Source: Citrobacter amalonaticus (GTDB lineage: Bacteria > Pseudomonadota > Gammaproteobacteria > Enterobacterales > Enterobacteriaceae). Taken from it: a stretch of 64,000 nucleotides of DNA. Where the stretch lies: contig NZ_JAGTXM010000005.1 in assembly GCF_018252635.1 (NCBI RefSeq), positions 1-64,000 of the forward strand. The letters run 5' to 3'. Under the pieces are notes generated by a model, which saw only the letters and a list, made by a program, of their open reading frames with translations, did not search any database and was not told the DNA's origin. Each line of letters opens with the position of its first letter. Positions within the stretch are counted from its first letter, which is position 1. This document shows positions 1 to 10,557 of this stretch, one piece after another. A program made the translations under genes and the position numbers.

Positions 1-15
1 CCGCTTCAGAGTCAA
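1..15 (-). promoter_or_regulatory. rRNA operon P2 promoter, truncated by window edge
   Basis: The minus strand carries TTGACT at 10-15, about 100 bp downstream of the P1 start, in the context typical of rrn P2 (a -35 preceded by AAATGC). The matching -10 box lies outside the window. Confidence 0.75.
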
Positions 16-110
16 GCATTTATTTTGCTTTTCTCTGTGGGTGTTCATCGCTGGTTTTCACCGGAGAACCCCGCTGACCCGGCGGCTTGCGTGCCGTTGT
101 TCCGTGTCAG

Positions 111-168
111 TGGAGGCGCATTATAGGGAGTTATTTCGGGCTGACAAGGGGAAATTTAAAATAATTAT
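111..168 (-). promoter_or_regulatory. rRNA operon P1 promoter with UP-element-like tract
   Basis: On the minus strand the -35 TTGTCA (142-147) and -10 TATAAT (120-125) are 16 bp apart, followed by the GC-rich discriminator GCGCCTCC and a start near 111. An A/T-rich tract upstream at about 151-168 fits an UP element. The sequence downstream matches the spacer between P1 and P2 of E. coli rrn operons. Transcription runs left out of the window into an rRNA operon, probably the counterpart of rrnC, which lies beside yieP in E. coli. Confidence 0.9.
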
Positions 169-299
169 CCGAGTGCTCCTTTTTTCACCAAAAGCGGTAT
201 TAACGTGCCATAAAATAAGCAATTTGCCGTTTTTGCAGCCGCAATCACACTTCCTGGTGGCATACTAATGAGTAAGCAAAAGATAAAGGACAAAGAGCC

Positions 300-1019
300 A
301 TGCCTTTAAGCGCACAACAGTTGGCCGCACAGAAAAACCTTTCTTATGTTCTGGCTGAGAAGCTGGCACAGCAGATCCTCAAAGGTGAATATGCGCCTGG
401 CACCATTCTTCCTGGGGAGATTGAACTGGGTGAACAATTTGGCGTAAGCCGTACCGCCGTACGTGAAGCAGTCAAAACGTTAACCGCCAAAGGGATGGTT
501 CTGCCACGCCCTCGCATTGGTACCCGCGTGATGCCACAGACAAACTGGAACTTTCTCGATCAGGAGTTACTCACCTGGTGGATGACTGAAGAGAACTTTC
601 AGCAGGTCATTGAACACTTTCTGGTAATGCGTATTAGCCTGGAGCCTCAGGCGTGCTCGCTGGCAGCAACAATCGGCACCGCAGAACAGAAAGCGCATCT
701 GAATACATTAATGGAAGAGATGGTAGCGCTGAAAAAGAGCTTTAAGCGCGAGCGCTGGATTGAAGTAGACATGGCCTGGCATGAACATATTTATGCAATG
801 AGCGCGAACCCGTTCTTAACCTCTTTTGCCTCGTTGTTTCATTCTGTCTACCACACGTATTTTAATTCAATTACTTATAACACCGTTGTTAAGCTGGATT
901 TGCACCAGGCGATTGTCGATGCCATAGCGAAAAGTGACGGCGACGGTGCGTTTAATGCCTGCCAGGCGCTGCTGTTCGCCCCGAATGAACGTCCAGAAAA
1001 CAACCAGGATTGTGCATGA
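300..1019 (+). CDS. yieP: GntR/FadR-family transcriptional regulator YieP
   Basis: The 239-residue protein has an N-terminal winged helix-turn-helix (about residues 15-80, with the [12 protein letters not shown] recognition-helix signature of the GntR family) and a C-terminal FCD-type helical ligand domain with [13 protein letters not shown]. The ATG at 300 has AAGGA at 286-290. It closely matches E. coli YieP over most of its length but ends in a different C-terminal stretch. The stop overlaps the hsrA start as ATGA, so the two genes are probably translationally coupled. The ligand and regulon cannot be read from the sequence. Confidence 0.92.
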   Translation: MPLSAQQLAAQKNLSYVLAEKLAQQILKGEYAPGTILPGEIELGEQFGVSRTAVREAVKTLTAKGMVLPRPRIGTRVMPQTNWNFLDQELLTWWMTEENFQQVIEHFLVMRISLEPQACSLAATIGTAEQKAHLNTLMEEMVALKKSFKRERWIEVDMAWHEHIYAMSANPFLTSFASLFHSVYHTYFNSITYNTVVKLDLHQAIVDAIAKSDGDGAFNACQALLFAPNERPENNQDCA

Positions 1020-2443
1020 CCAACAAAAAAGCACGCAGTATGGCCGGATTGCCGTGGATCGCGGCAATGGCCTTCTTCATGCAGGCGCTGGACGCCACTA
1101 TCCTTAATACCGCTTTACCCGCCATCGCCCAGAGCCTCAACCGGTCCCCTCTGGCCATGCAGTCCGCTATTATCAGCTACACCCTGACGGTCGCCATGCT
1201 AATTCCAGTCAGCGGCTGGCTGGCCGATCGCTTTGGTACCCGACGCGTATTCATGATCGCCGTCAGCCTGTTTACCCTGGGATCTCTGGCTTGTGCACTC
1301 GCCAGCTCGCTACCCGAGTTGGTTATTTTTCGTGTGATTCAGGGTATTGGCGGCGCTATGATGATGCCTGTCGCACGTCTGGCGTTATTGAGAGCGTACC
1401 CGCGCAGTGAACTGCTGCCGGTACTGAACTTTGTGACGATGCCGGGACTGGTCGGCCCCATTCTGGGTCCGGTACTGGGAGGTGTTCTGGTCACCTGGGC
1501 CAGTTGGCACTGGATTTTCCTGATCAATATTCCAATAGGCATCGCCGGCATTTTGTATGCGCGTAAATATATGCCTAACTTCACTACCCCGCGGCGCAAA
1601 TTTGATATGGCCGGCTTCTTTCTTTTCGGCCTGAGCCTGGTTCTCTTTTCCAGCGGGATGGAGTTATTTGGCGAGAAAATCGTCGCCACCTGGATAGCTC
1701 TCACCATTATCCTGCTGAGCATTGTATTACTGCTGACTTATATTCGTCATGCGCGACGCCATCCCACACCGCTCATTTCGTTATCATTGTTTAAGACCCG
1801 CACTTTCTCTGTCGGCATTTCTGGCAACCTCGCCACCCGTCTGGGAACGGGATGTGTGCCGTTCCTGATGCCGTTGATGCTACAGGTTGGATTCGGCTAT
1901 CCGGCACTAATTGCCGGTTGCATGATGGCCCCCACCGCGCTGGGTTCAATACTGGCAAAATCAATGGTGACGCAGGTATTGCGTCGTCTGGGTTATCGTT
2001 TCACGCTGGTTGGTATTACTGTCTTTATCGGTCTGATGATTGCACAGTTTTCTTTGCAATCTCCGGCGATGCCCGTCTGGATGTTGATTCTGCCGTTATT
2101 CATTCTCGGGATGGCGATGTCGACGCAGTTTACTGCCATGAACACCATTACGCTGGCGGATCTGACCGATGACAATGCCAGCAGCGGCAACAGCGTCCTG
2201 GCGGTTACACAACAGTTGTCCATCAGTTTAGGGGTCGCGATCAGCGCAGCGGTGTTACGCATTTATGAAGGGATGGAGGGAACCAGTACGGTTGAGCAGT
2301 TCCACTACACCTTTATTACGATGGGCGCAATCACAATAGTGTCCGCACTGATGTTCATGTTGCTAAGAGCCAAAGATGGCCGCAATCTGATCAAAGATCG
2401 CCACAAACCTACACCGAGCCCCGCGCCATCAAAACAGGAGTAA
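1016..2443 (+). CDS. hsrA: MFS transporter HsrA (DHA2-type, 14 TM)
   Basis: This 475-residue inner-membrane protein has about 14 hydrophobic segments and the MFS motif-A loop [11 protein letters not shown] after the second helix, so it is a drug:H+ antiporter-2 type permease. I chose the ATG at 1016 because it overlaps the yieP stop by 4 bp and gives the usual family length; a TTG six bases upstream is possible but unneeded. The E. coli homologue (YieO) is linked to effects on homocysteine and transport but its substrate is unsettled. Its last 35 bp overlap the convergent 3' end of rbsR. Confidence 0.92.
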   Translation: MTNKKARSMAGLPWIAAMAFFMQALDATILNTALPAIAQSLNRSPLAMQSAIISYTLTVAMLIPVSGWLADRFGTRRVFMIAVSLFTLGSLACALASSLPELVIFRVIQGIGGAMMMPVARLALLRAYPRSELLPVLNFVTMPGLVGPILGPVLGGVLVTWASWHWIFLINIPIGIAGILYARKYMPNFTTPRRKFDMAGFFLFGLSLVLFSSGMELFGEKIVATWIALTIILLSIVLLLTYIRHARRHPTPLISLSLFKTRTFSVGISGNLATRLGTGCVPFLMPLMLQVGFGYPALIAGCMMAPTALGSILAKSMVTQVLRRLGYRFTLVGITVFIGLMIAQFSLQSPAMPVWMLILPLFILGMAMSTQFTAMNTITLADLTDDNASSGNSVLAVTQQLSISLGVAISAAVLRIYEGMEGTSTVEQFHYTFITMGAITIVSALMFMLLRAKDGRNLIKDRHKPTPSPAPSKQE

Positions 2444-3407
2444 GTTGTAAACGCTGCTGTTGTAGGGCGGGTTGCGCCATCCGGTGAATCAGTACATCAA
2501 TGGCCAACTCACCCAGTTCATCTTTTGGCTGATGAATCGTGGTAAGCGGCGGCGTCATGTAACGCGCCAGTTCGATGTCATCGTAGCCAATCACCGCCAT
2601 GTCCTGCGGAATTCGCAATCCGGCCTGATACAACGCCTGATAAGCGCCTACCGCCATCGCATCGTTGCCGGTGAAAACCGCGTGTGGACGCGTTTGATGA
2701 GAAAGCAGTTTTTGCATGGCCTCAAACCCACCGCCAAATTCAAAATCACCGGTAATTTCGTAACCGTCCGGGATATCTAGCCCGGCACGCTTCATCGCGG
2801 CGCGATACCCTTCCAGACGCAGTCGCGCCGGGGTTTTATCCAATGGCCCGGTAATGCAGGCAATACGGGTAAAGCCTTTATCAATCAAATGCTGTGTCGC
2901 CAGATCGCCACCAAGCAACGAGTTATCCTGAATAAGATCGCTATCCCCTTCACCATCAAAAGGCGACCAGTCCATCATAACGGTAGGAATAGAAGGGTAG
3001 CGCTGCATGATTTCACGCGATGGCTGGTGTGTTTCAGTACAGAGCAACAGTAAACCGTCCACCCGCTTTTGCATCAGGGTTTCCAGATTACGGTTCATTC
3101 GCTGCTCATCACCTTCAGTATTGCATAACACCAGGCTGTAGCCGCGTTCAAAACAGCTGCGCTCAACGCCGCGTACCAGTTCGGAATAAAAGGGGTTGGT
3201 ACTCGCCGTAATTAGCATGCCGATGGTGCGCGTCTGATTCAGCTTCAGGCTGCGCGCCAGCGCAGAAGGGGCGTAATTTAACGACTTGATCGCCGCATCG
3301 ACTTTTTCAGTTATCGCTTCACTGACAAAGCGATCCTTATTAATGACGTGCGAAACGGTCGAAGTGGAAACGCCCGCCAGGCGGGCAACATCCTTCATGG
3401 TAGCCAA
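2409..3407 (-). CDS. rbsR: Ribose operon repressor RbsR (LacI family)
   Basis: The 332-residue LacI/GalR regulator begins [20 protein letters not shown], the LacI-type helix-turn-helix and hinge region, followed by a periplasmic-binding-protein-like ligand core. In E. coli it represses rbs and is released by ribose; a role on purine genes is also reported. It is the last gene of rbsDACBKR and starts 3 bp after the rbsK stop, so it is autoregulated through the operon promoter. Its 3' end overlaps hsrA by 35 bp tail to tail. Confidence 0.96.
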   Translation of the reverse strand: MATMKDVARLAGVSTSTVSHVINKDRFVSEAITEKVDAAIKSLNYAPSALARSLKLNQTRTIGMLITASTNPFYSELVRGVERSCFERGYSLVLCNTEGDEQRMNRNLETLMQKRVDGLLLLCTETHQPSREIMQRYPSIPTVMMDWSPFDGEGDSDLIQDNSLLGGDLATQHLIDKGFTRIACITGPLDKTPARLRLEGYRAAMKRAGLDIPDGYEITGDFEFGGGFEAMQKLLSHQTRPHAVFTGNDAMAVGAYQALYQAGLRIPQDMAVIGYDDIELARYMTPPLTTIHQPKDELGELAIDVLIHRMAQPALQQQRLQLTPVLMARGSV

Positions 3408-3410
3408 GCG

Positions 3411-4340
3411 TTACCTCTGCTGACCTATAAACGCCTCAATTTCATCACGCCACGGCACGGAAGGCTGTGCGCCTTTACGGGTCACCGCAATCGCCGCCGC
3501 CGCATGGGCAAAGCGAATCGCGTCAGACAGCGGTTTTTCTTCCAGCAGAGCGGTGAGTAGTGCACCGTTGAAAGTATCGCCCGCAGCGATAGTATCAACG
3601 GCGTTGACGTTAAATCCCGGCACCCGACGGCCTTCACCATTCACACTGGCCCAGACACCCCGGCTGCCTAAAGTAATCAATACGGTACGAATGCCTTTCG
3701 CATGCAGTACCTGAGATGCTTTCGCCGCGTCTTCATCGGTTTCGACACGGATCCCCGTCAGCTTTTCCGCTTCGGTTTCGTTCGGGGTGATTATATCCAC
3801 CAGCGCCAGCAGTTCGTCGGATAACTCACGCGCCGGAGCCGGGTTCAGCGCCACAATCGTGTTGTTTTGCTTTGCGATTTTTGCAGCCGTCAGTACGCTT
3901 TCTATTGGCGACTCCAGTTGCATTAACAATGCGGATGCCTGAGCAATACGCTCACGCTGCGCCTCAACCAATGCAGGGGAAAGCGCCGCATTCGCACCTG
4001 CATGGATACCTATAACGTTTTCACCATCGCCGTTCACAAAAATCAGCGCCACGCCGGTGGCCTCACCGCTGATGATACTGATCGGATCGACGTCAATGTT
4101 GTCACTGACAAGCTGTTTACGAATGTTACTTCCGATATCGTCATCGCCCGTACAGGCAATGAACGCAATATTCGCCCCACTGCGGCCCGCAGCCACTGCC
4201 TGATTCGCCCCTTTGCCGCCAAAAGCCACCTGATAGTGGTTTCCGGTGACGGTTTCACCCGGCGTCGGAAAGGTTTTAAGGTTCAGGATATGGTCGGCAT
4301 TAATACTACCAAGAACGACAAGAGTACCAGCGGTTTTCAT
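3411..4340 (-). CDS. rbsK: Ribokinase
   Basis: RbsK phosphorylates D-ribose to ribose-5-phosphate with ATP in the cytoplasm. The PfkB-family signatures are present: an N-terminal GGKGANQAVAAGRSG and a C-terminal DTIAAGDTFNGAL containing the catalytic Asp. Starting at the ATG at 4340 gives 309 residues, the E. coli length, with TGGA about 9 nt upstream. An in-frame ATG at 4355 would add MDTPN and cannot be excluded. It lies between rbsB and rbsR, separated from rbsB by a hairpin. Confidence 0.95.
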   Translation of the reverse strand: MKTAGTLVVLGSINADHILNLKTFPTPGETVTGNHYQVAFGGKGANQAVAAGRSGANIAFIACTGDDDIGSNIRKQLVSDNIDVDPISIISGEATGVALIFVNGDGENVIGIHAGANAALSPALVEAQRERIAQASALLMQLESPIESVLTAAKIAKQNNTIVALNPAPARELSDELLALVDIITPNETEAEKLTGIRVETDEDAAKASQVLHAKGIRTVLITLGSRGVWASVNGEGRRVPGFNVNAVDTIAAGDTFNGALLTALLEEKPLSDAIRFAHAAAAIAVTRKGAQPSVPWRDEIEAFIGQQR

Positions 4341-4362
4341 GTTCGGGGTGTCCATCTGAGAT

Positions 4363-4386
4363 CGCCACCGGTATTACCCGGTGGCG
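4363..4386 (-). repeat. rbsB-rbsK intercistronic hairpin
   Basis: Perfect 9-bp arms CGCCACCGG and CCGGTGGCG flank a 6-nt loop. No T-run follows on the minus strand, so it looks like an mRNA-stabilising or attenuating stem rather than a full terminator. It could help the binding-protein gene rbsB stay in excess over rbsK and rbsR. Confidence 0.7.
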
Positions 4387-4452
4387 TATGCCACACTTTA
4401 CTTTTCTTTATATTTAGTCCCTCAGACGACACGCAGTCGCCTGAATCGCCAG

Positions 4453-5343
4453 TTACTGCTTAATGACCAGCTTCAGGTCAACAGGGTACTTGGCCTGAAC
4501 TTTCTCGCCTTTCAGTACCTTATCCGCCGTCTCAACGCCTTTCGCGCCGATCTGGTCCGGTAACTGTGCGATAGTCGCAGCCAGTTTGCCATCATTTACC
4601 GCTTTTTCGCCATCAGGCGTACCGTCAAATCCAACCACCATCACATCAGATTTACCTGCGGTTTGCAGAGCACGCAGCGCACCCAGCGCCATTTCATCGT
4701 TTTGTGCAAAAACGGCCTGCACGTCCGGATGCGCAGTCAACAGGTTCTGCATGACGTTCAGGCCTTTAGTACGGTCGAAGTCTGCAGGCTGGCTGGCCAG
4801 AACACTAAATTTGTGTGCCGCAACGGCCTGCTGGAAACCTTCACCACGCTCACGCGCCGCAGAAGTCCCGGCAATACCCTGCAGTTCAATGACTCTCGCG
4901 CCTTCGCCAGCTTTTTTGGCAATGTAATCACCGGCAATTTTTCCGCCCAGCACGTTATCAGATGCAATATGGCTGACGACATCGCCTTTGGTTGCCTGGC
5001 GGTCAAGGGTGATGACCGGGATCTTCGCCTGGTTAGCCATCTTCACCGCATTACCCACCGCATCGGAATCCGTCGGGTTGATCAGCAGAATTTTGGTGCC
5101 ACGTACGGTTAAATCCTGAACGTTTGCCAGCTCTTTCGCCGGGTTGTTCTGGGAATCCAGTACCACCAGGTTGTAACCCAGCTTGTCAGCCTCTTTCTGC
5201 GCTCCATCTTTCAGCGAGACGAAGAACGGGTTGTTAAGCGTGGAGACCACCAGCGCAATGGTATCTTTCGCCATCGCATTCGCGCTCACGGTGGCGCTTA
5301 GCGCAACAGCAGAAACCAGGGTAGCCAGTTTTTTCATGTTCAT
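4453..5343 (-). CDS. rbsB: Ribose ABC transporter periplasmic binding protein
   Basis: RbsB captures D-ribose in the periplasm for RbsAC and also feeds the Trg chemoreceptor in E. coli. The 296-residue precursor has a clear signal peptide ([20 protein letters not shown], then ANAMA, cleavage before KDTIALVV) and a type I periplasmic binding fold. The mature length of about 271 residues equals that of E. coli. It follows rbsC by 24 bp. Confidence 0.97.
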   Translation of the reverse strand: MNMKKLATLVSAVALSATVSANAMAKDTIALVVSTLNNPFFVSLKDGAQKEADKLGYNLVVLDSQNNPAKELANVQDLTVRGTKILLINPTDSDAVGNAVKMANQAKIPVITLDRQATKGDVVSHIASDNVLGGKIAGDYIAKKAGEGARVIELQGIAGTSAARERGEGFQQAVAAHKFSVLASQPADFDRTKGLNVMQNLLTAHPDVQAVFAQNDEMALGALRALQTAGKSDVMVVGFDGTPDGEKAVNDGKLAATIAQLPDQIGAKGVETADKVLKGEKVQAKYPVDLKLVIKQ

Positions 5344-5367
5344 ATTTAAGATGTCCTGTAGTCGTTG

Positions 5368-6333
5368 TTACTGCTTTTTGTTGTCTACCAGTACCGCCAG
5401 CAAAATCACCACCGCTTTGACGATCATCTGGTAATAGGAGGAAACACCTAACAAATTCAAACCATTATTGAGGAAACCCAGAATTAATGCGCCGATCAAG
5501 GTCCCAACAATACGTCCTTTACCGCCCGCCAGACTGGTACCACCCAGCACAACGGCCGCGATGGCATCCAACTCGTAGCCCGTACCAGCAGTCGGCTGTG
5601 CTGAGGAGAGGCGCGCCACTTCAATGATGCCCGCCAGCGACGCCAGCAGTCCACACAGTGAATAGACGATAATTTTGATTTTACTGACGCTGATACCAGA
5701 CAGACGCGTTGCCGCTTCGTTACCGCCCAGCGCATAGATATAGCGACCCAGACGCGTGTGGTGCAACATGTACCATGCCGCCAGGAAAACAATCCCCATG
5801 ATCCAGACCGGTGTTGGAACACCCAGCGGACGGCCGATACCGAACCAGCCAAACAGATCGGCATTATCGGTAAAACCGGTGTTAACCGGACTCCCGTTGG
5901 TGTACACCATCGTCACACCACGCAGCAGCAGCATCATGACCAGCGTGGCGATAAACGCCTGCACGCGACCTTTCGCCACAATCACGCCGGTAACGGCACC
6001 GACAGCAGCACCTAATGCCAGAGCCGCGGCAACGGCCACCAGCGCGTTAACTTCAATCCCTACAATTGAAGCCGCGACCGCGCCGGTGAGCGCCAGCAAG
6101 GAACCGACTGACAAATCAATACCCGACGTCAGGATCACCAGCGTCATCCCCACCGCCATAATGGCGTTCACGGAGGTCTGCTGAAGAATGTTGAACAGGT
6201 TATTGACGGTAAAAAAGTTAGGGCTCAACGTCGAGACAATCGCGATCAGCACCAACAGGGCAATGAGCGACTTTTGCTCCATAAGCCACGCTTTGGTGAA
6301 ATAACGGCGACCAGAAACAGCCTGGGTAGTCAT
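5368..6333 (-). CDS. rbsC: Ribose ABC transporter permease
   Basis: RbsC forms the homodimeric membrane channel of the ribose importer. The 321 residues are strongly hydrophobic with about 8-10 membrane segments and include the BPD_transp_2 family region GTGYELDAIAAVVLGGTSLAGGKG that couples to the ATPase. It is separated from rbsA by only 5 bp. Confidence 0.96.
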   Translation of the reverse strand: MTTQAVSGRRYFTKAWLMEQKSLIALLVLIAIVSTLSPNFFTVNNLFNILQQTSVNAIMAVGMTLVILTSGIDLSVGSLLALTGAVAASIVGIEVNALVAVAAALALGAAVGAVTGVIVAKGRVQAFIATLVMMLLLRGVTMVYTNGSPVNTGFTDNADLFGWFGIGRPLGVPTPVWIMGIVFLAAWYMLHHTRLGRYIYALGGNEAATRLSGISVSKIKIIVYSLCGLLASLAGIIEVARLSSAQPTAGTGYELDAIAAVVLGGTSLAGGKGRIVGTLIGALILGFLNNGLNLLGVSSYYQMIVKAVVILLAVLVDNKKQ

Positions 6334-6338
6334 CTTTT

Positions 6339-7844
6339 TTACTCCTGATTCACGCGATTAAGCTTGCCCACAGCGGCAGCCATCAGAACTTCCTGGGTGG
6401 CCTGCTCGCGAGTGAATTCACCGCCGAGATGCCCTTCATGCATGACGATAATCCGATCGCTCATGCCTAATACTTCTGGCATCTCAGAGGAGACCAGAAT
6501 GATGCTCAGGCCATCGGCCTTAAACTGGTTAATTAACTGATAAATCTCTTTCTTGGCCCCCACGTCCACACCGCGGGTTGGCTCATCAAGGATTAGCACT
6601 TTCGGACGGGTCATCAGCCCACGGGCAATGGCCACTTTCTGCTGGTTGCCACCGGACAGCAGACCAATAGCCTGTTCCATCGACGGCGTTTTCACGTTGA
6701 ACAAACGGATAAAATCGCTTACCGCCTGTTGCTCATCCTTATGCTTCAGACTGCCGCCGCTACGGCTGAAATAACGCAGCGCGGTCAGCGACATATTCTC
6801 TTTCACCGACATACCGAGCACTAAACCGTCGCGCTTACGGTCTTCAGAAATATACACGATGCCGTTCGCCAGTCCGTCCTGTGGAGAACGGGTGATCACT
6901 TCATGCCCGTCGAGCGTGACATAACCACTGGTACGTGGCAGCGCGCCATACAGTACCTTCATCAGTTCGGTACGCCCGGCTCCCATCAGGCCCGAGATCC
7001 CTAAGATTTCACCTTTACGCAGGGTAAAAGAGACATTGTTCACACCAGGTCCGCACAGGTTATCGACCTTCAGGCGGATGTCGCCAGGCGCTTTATCCAG
7101 GCGTGGATACTGCTCTTCGAGCTTACGTCCCACCATCATCTCAATCAGGGAGTCTTCGGTCAGCGAGGCCACTTCACGTTCGGCAATAAACTGCCCGTCG
7201 CGAAAAACGGTTACGTCATCGCAAATCTCGAAGATCTCTTTCATTCGGTGAGAAATATAGACAATACCGCGCCCCTGCGACTTCAGTTCGCGGATCACAC
7301 GGAACAGGGATTCGGTTTCGGTATCGGTGAGCGCATCCGTTGGCTCATCCATAATGATGACTTTTGACTCAAAACTCAGCACCTTGGCGATTTCGACCAT
7401 CTGCTGGTCACCGATAGACAATTCACCGACCAGGCGGTTGCTCTTAAAGCGCAGGTTGAGTTTGGCCAACAGGAGGTCCGCTTCGGCATACATCTTCTTC
7501 CAGTCGATTTTGCCAAAGCGGTTAACGAATTCACGTCCAAGGAAAATATTTTCCGCAATGGTGAGTTGCGGGATCAGGTTAAGTTCCTGATGGATGATGC
7601 CGATCCCGGCTTCCTGGGACGACTTAGGGCCATTAAAGGTGGTTTCTTTACCCAACCACAACAGCGAACCGGCATCGCGGGTATAGATACCGGTCAGCAC
7701 TTTCATCATGGTGGATTTGCCGGCACCGTTTTCACCCACCAGCGCCATCACGCGGCCAGGATAAACATTGAGTGCGGCGCCGGATAGCGCTTTCACGCCC
7801 GGGAACGCTTTATCGATCCCTTTGAGTTGCAGTAATGCGTCCAT
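6339..7844 (-). CDS. rbsA: Ribose ABC transporter ATP-binding protein
   Basis: RbsA powers ribose import with two fused ABC domains. Domain 1 has Walker [10 protein letters not shown] (residues 37-45) and Walker [11 protein letters not shown]. Domain 2 has a degenerate Walker A region (GLMGAGRTE), signature [15 protein letters not shown] and Walker [13 protein letters not shown]. The ATG at 7844 has GAGG five bases upstream and gives the E. coli length of 501; an upstream in-frame start at 7889 would overlap rbsD and is unlikely. The gap to rbsD is 7 bp. Confidence 0.96.
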   Translation of the reverse strand: MDALLQLKGIDKAFPGVKALSGAALNVYPGRVMALVGENGAGKSTMMKVLTGIYTRDAGSLLWLGKETTFNGPKSSQEAGIGIIHQELNLIPQLTIAENIFLGREFVNRFGKIDWKKMYAEADLLLAKLNLRFKSNRLVGELSIGDQQMVEIAKVLSFESKVIIMDEPTDALTDTETESLFRVIRELKSQGRGIVYISHRMKEIFEICDDVTVFRDGQFIAEREVASLTEDSLIEMMVGRKLEEQYPRLDKAPGDIRLKVDNLCGPGVNNVSFTLRKGEILGISGLMGAGRTELMKVLYGALPRTSGYVTLDGHEVITRSPQDGLANGIVYISEDRKRDGLVLGMSVKENMSLTALRYFSRSGGSLKHKDEQQAVSDFIRLFNVKTPSMEQAIGLLSGGNQQKVAIARGLMTRPKVLILDEPTRGVDVGAKKEIYQLINQFKADGLSIILVSSEMPEVLGMSDRIIVMHEGHLGGEFTREQATQEVLMAAAVGKLNRVNQE

Positions 7845-7851
7845 GACGGCC

Positions 7852-8271
7852 TCAGAAAGTGACGCCAGCACAGAGAATAATATTCGCATACGGGGAACAC
7901 TCCCCGCTGCGAATTACCGCCTGACTGTCTGCGGTTTGTTTTTTAAATTGTTCATGCGTGGTGTAACGAATTTCTATGGTGTTTCCCTGGTGTTGTTGCA
8001 GTTGCTCGATGTGGCTGAGCAACGTTTCGTGGAGTTGCGGATTATGTTGTTTAATTTCCGTCGCGAGAATGGCCGATTCAACCTGCATCTCCCGGGTCAC
8101 CACATCCAGTACCTGCATAAAAGAAGGTACGCCCTGGGTTAATGCCATATCGATACGCGTGGTACTGTTCGGGATGGGTAAACCAGCATCACACACCACC
8201 AGCGTATCGGTATGCCCCAGACGGGAGATCACCGATGAAATCTCTGAATTGAGTACAGTGCCTTTCTTCAT
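7852..8271 (-). CDS. rbsD: D-ribose pyranase RbsD
   Basis: RbsD interconverts the beta-pyranose and beta-furanose forms of ribose so that ribokinase receives furanose. The 139-residue protein begins [20 protein letters not shown] and contains CDAGLPIP, the family hallmark with the active-site histidine and aspartate near the N terminus. It is the first gene of the ribose operon. Confidence 0.96.
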   Translation of the reverse strand: MKKGTVLNSEISSVISRLGHTDTLVVCDAGLPIPNSTTRIDMALTQGVPSFMQVLDVVTREMQVESAILATEIKQHNPQLHETLLSHIEQLQQHQGNTIEIRYTTHEQFKKQTADSQAVIRSGECSPYANIILCAGVTF

Positions 8272-8285
8272 TTTCTTGCTCCACT

Positions 8286-8301
8286 AGCGAAACGTTTCGC
8301 T
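8286..8301. promoter_or_regulatory. RbsR operator O1, perfect palindrome
   Basis: AGCGAAACGTTTCGCT is a perfect 16-bp palindrome of the LacI/GalR type with central CG. It lies just downstream of a -10-like TACACT (minus strand, 8309-8314), so bound RbsR would cover the start of the rbsD transcript. It matches the known E. coli rbs operator core. Confidence 0.85.
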
Positions 8302-8367
8302 GGTATTCAGTGTAGTCTGAGATGTGAGCAAATAACCATCATGACGTAACAGATTTGTGATCACCGT

Positions 8368-8379
8368 CGAAACGTTTCG
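8368..8379. promoter_or_regulatory. Second RbsR-like palindrome upstream of the rbs promoter
   Basis: CGAAACGTTTCG repeats the 12-bp core of the 8286-8301 operator, with centres exactly 80 bp apart, and is followed by CT as in the first site. It sits about 70 bp upstream of the inferred transcription start. A role as an auxiliary operator is inference. Confidence 0.6.
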
Positions 8380-8429
8380 CTAAGTGAAATGGGGGGAAAA
8401 TAATGAAGAGTATGTTGAGGGTTTTGGAG

Positions 8430-8455
8430 GCCGGGTAAGCACAGCGCCACCCGGC
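8430..8455. repeat. REP-like palindrome between kup and rbs promoter
   Basis: GCCGGGT and ACCCGGC arms flank an inner AAGC...GCG segment as in enterobacterial REP units. It lies just downstream of the kup stop, where it may protect or end the kup mRNA. Confidence 0.75.
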
Positions 8456-8468
8456 ATTTAATGCAGGC

Positions 8469-10337
8469 TTAAATTTCGACCTGAGTCCCCAGTTCAATCA
8501 CGCGGTTAGGCGGGATCTCAAACTGGTCAGGCGCGCGCAGCGCGTTACGCTGGAGAAGAAGATACAGCTTGCCACGCAGACGCAAATACCAGGGGCGTTT
8601 GCCGACGATTAACGACTCGTGTGACATAAAAAACGACGTTTCCATCATCCGGCAGCTCAACCCTTCCAGACCGCAGCGATGAAAAACCTCTTCGACATTC
8701 GGCGTTTCACGCCAGCCGTAGCTGGCGACGACGCGCCAGAAGGTTGGCGACAGCTGTTCAATCTGCACACGGCGAACGTTATGCACATACGGCGCATCTT
8801 CAGTACGCAGCGTCAGCAGGATAACCCGCTCATGCAATACCTTGTTGTGCTTGAGGTTATGCATCAGCGCGAAGGGGATCACATTCAGCGCGCGTGACAT
8901 GTACACCGCCGTACCGGGCACTCGTACCGGCGGGGATTTCTCCAGCGAGGCGATCATCGCTTCCAGAGAGTTTCCGTGCTCGTGCATACGACGCAGCAGG
9001 CGGAAACGTTCGCTCTTCCAGGTGGTCATGATGGTGAACATCACCAGACCCAGCGATAACGGCAGCCAACCACCGGACAGCAGTTTGTCGAGGTTTGCCG
9101 AGAACAGCGGAATATCAATACACAGGAACGCGACGAGAATCAGCGCCACAAAGTACTTATTCCAGTGCCAGTTTTTACGTGCCACGGTGGTCGAGAGAAT
9201 CGAAGTCAGCACCATCGTACCGGTCACAGCAATCCCGTATGCCGCCGCCAGATTACTGGAGTGTTCGAAGCTGACAATCACAATCACCACTGCGATATAG
9301 AGCATCCAGTTGACGAACGGAATGTAGATCTGCCCGGACTCCATTTCTGACGTGTGAATAATACGCATGGGCGACAGATAGCCCAGGCGAACCGCCTGAC
9401 GCGTCAGCGAGAAGACGCCTGATATCACTGCCTGAGAGGCGATCACTGTCGCCAGCGCCGCGATGATCAACAGCGGAATCAACGCCCAGTCCGGCGCTAA
9501 CAGGAAGAACGGGTTCTTAATCGCTTCCGGATGTTTTAACAGCAGCGCGCCCTGTCCAAAGTAGTTGAGCACCAGCGATGGCAGTACCACGCTGAACCAC
9601 GCCAGGCGGATGGGGAACTTACCGAAGTGCCCCATATCGGCATACAACGCTTCGACGCCGGTAATCGACAGCACCACCGCGCCAAGCGCAATAAAGGAGA
9701 CGGTTTTATATTCCAGAAAGAAACGCACCGCCCACATCGGGTTCAACGCCTGCAGCACTTCCGGATTGGCGATAATACTGCGCAGGCCAAGCACGGCGAG
9801 AATCAAAAACCAGGCCAGCATAATGGGTGCAAATAGCTTCCCCACCATCCCGGTACCGTGCTTCTGAATCATAAACAGCAGCGTCAGGACGATGATCGAC
9901 AGCGGGACAATCCAGGTATCCAACTGCGGCGCAACGATCTCCAGACCTTCAATCGCCGACATCACCGAGATGGCCGGGGTGATCACCACCTCACCATAAA
10001 AGAAGCTGCCGCCAATTAAGCCCATGATGACCAGCATAGAGGTCGTTCGCGCGGAAGTATTACGCCCGGCCAGCGACATCAGCGTCAGGATCCCCCCTTC
10101 ACCGGCGTTATCAGCACGCATGACGAAGGTCAGATACTTAATGGATACAACAAAGATAAGCAGCCAGAATATCAGCGACAAAAAACCAAAAACCGCATCG
10201 CGTTCAACACCAAAACCAAACTGACCGGACAAACATTCACGAAGTGTATAAAGTGGGCTGGTACCAATATCACCGTAGACAACCCCAATGGCTGCGAGGG
10301 TTATCGCAGACAATGATTGCTTATTATCAGTGCTCAT
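8469..10337 (-). CDS. kup: Low-affinity potassium uptake protein Kup
   Basis: Kup (TrkD) is a proton-coupled K+ importer of the inner membrane, used chiefly at low pH or high osmolarity in E. coli. The 622-residue protein has the expected length: about 12 membrane helices up to roughly residue 440, with the N-terminal family motif [17 protein letters not shown], then a cytoplasmic C-terminal domain. It is a single gene transcribed away from ravA. Confidence 0.97.
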   Translation of the reverse strand: MSTDNKQSLSAITLAAIGVVYGDIGTSPLYTLRECLSGQFGFGVERDAVFGFLSLIFWLLIFVVSIKYLTFVMRADNAGEGGILTLMSLAGRNTSARTTSMLVIMGLIGGSFFYGEVVITPAISVMSAIEGLEIVAPQLDTWIVPLSIIVLTLLFMIQKHGTGMVGKLFAPIMLAWFLILAVLGLRSIIANPEVLQALNPMWAVRFFLEYKTVSFIALGAVVLSITGVEALYADMGHFGKFPIRLAWFSVVLPSLVLNYFGQGALLLKHPEAIKNPFFLLAPDWALIPLLIIAALATVIASQAVISGVFSLTRQAVRLGYLSPMRIIHTSEMESGQIYIPFVNWMLYIAVVIVIVSFEHSSNLAAAYGIAVTGTMVLTSILSTTVARKNWHWNKYFVALILVAFLCIDIPLFSANLDKLLSGGWLPLSLGLVMFTIMTTWKSERFRLLRRMHEHGNSLEAMIASLEKSPPVRVPGTAVYMSRALNVIPFALMHNLKHNKVLHERVILLTLRTEDAPYVHNVRRVQIEQLSPTFWRVVASYGWRETPNVEEVFHRCGLEGLSCRMMETSFFMSHESLIVGKRPWYLRLRGKLYLLLQRNALRAPDQFEIPPNRVIELGTQVEI

Positions 10338-10557
10338 AGACTAGTCTTTCATATATAAAGAAATGTGTGCGTAGTCCCTTGGCCCACAAAAAGCGCACAG
10401 TATGCACGATTCAAAGCAAAATCGTACCCCTAAATGAGCCCAGATTAACCTGGCTCAAAGAAAAATAAACAGCCTCTCAGACAAGTTCAGCCTCTGGAGT
10501 GAAACGTCTATACTCGCTGTTAACGCAGTACATTTTATGAAAGGACGCCACTCTATT

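Noticed and set aside
41-268. Short open frame at the left edge on the plus strand
   Set aside because: It runs antisense through the rRNA P1/P2 promoter region, which explains the sequence fully.
2409-2443. Overlapping ends of hsrA and rbsR as a sign of a frameshift
   Set aside because: Both proteins have full family length and normal C termini, so this is simply a 35-bp convergent overlap.
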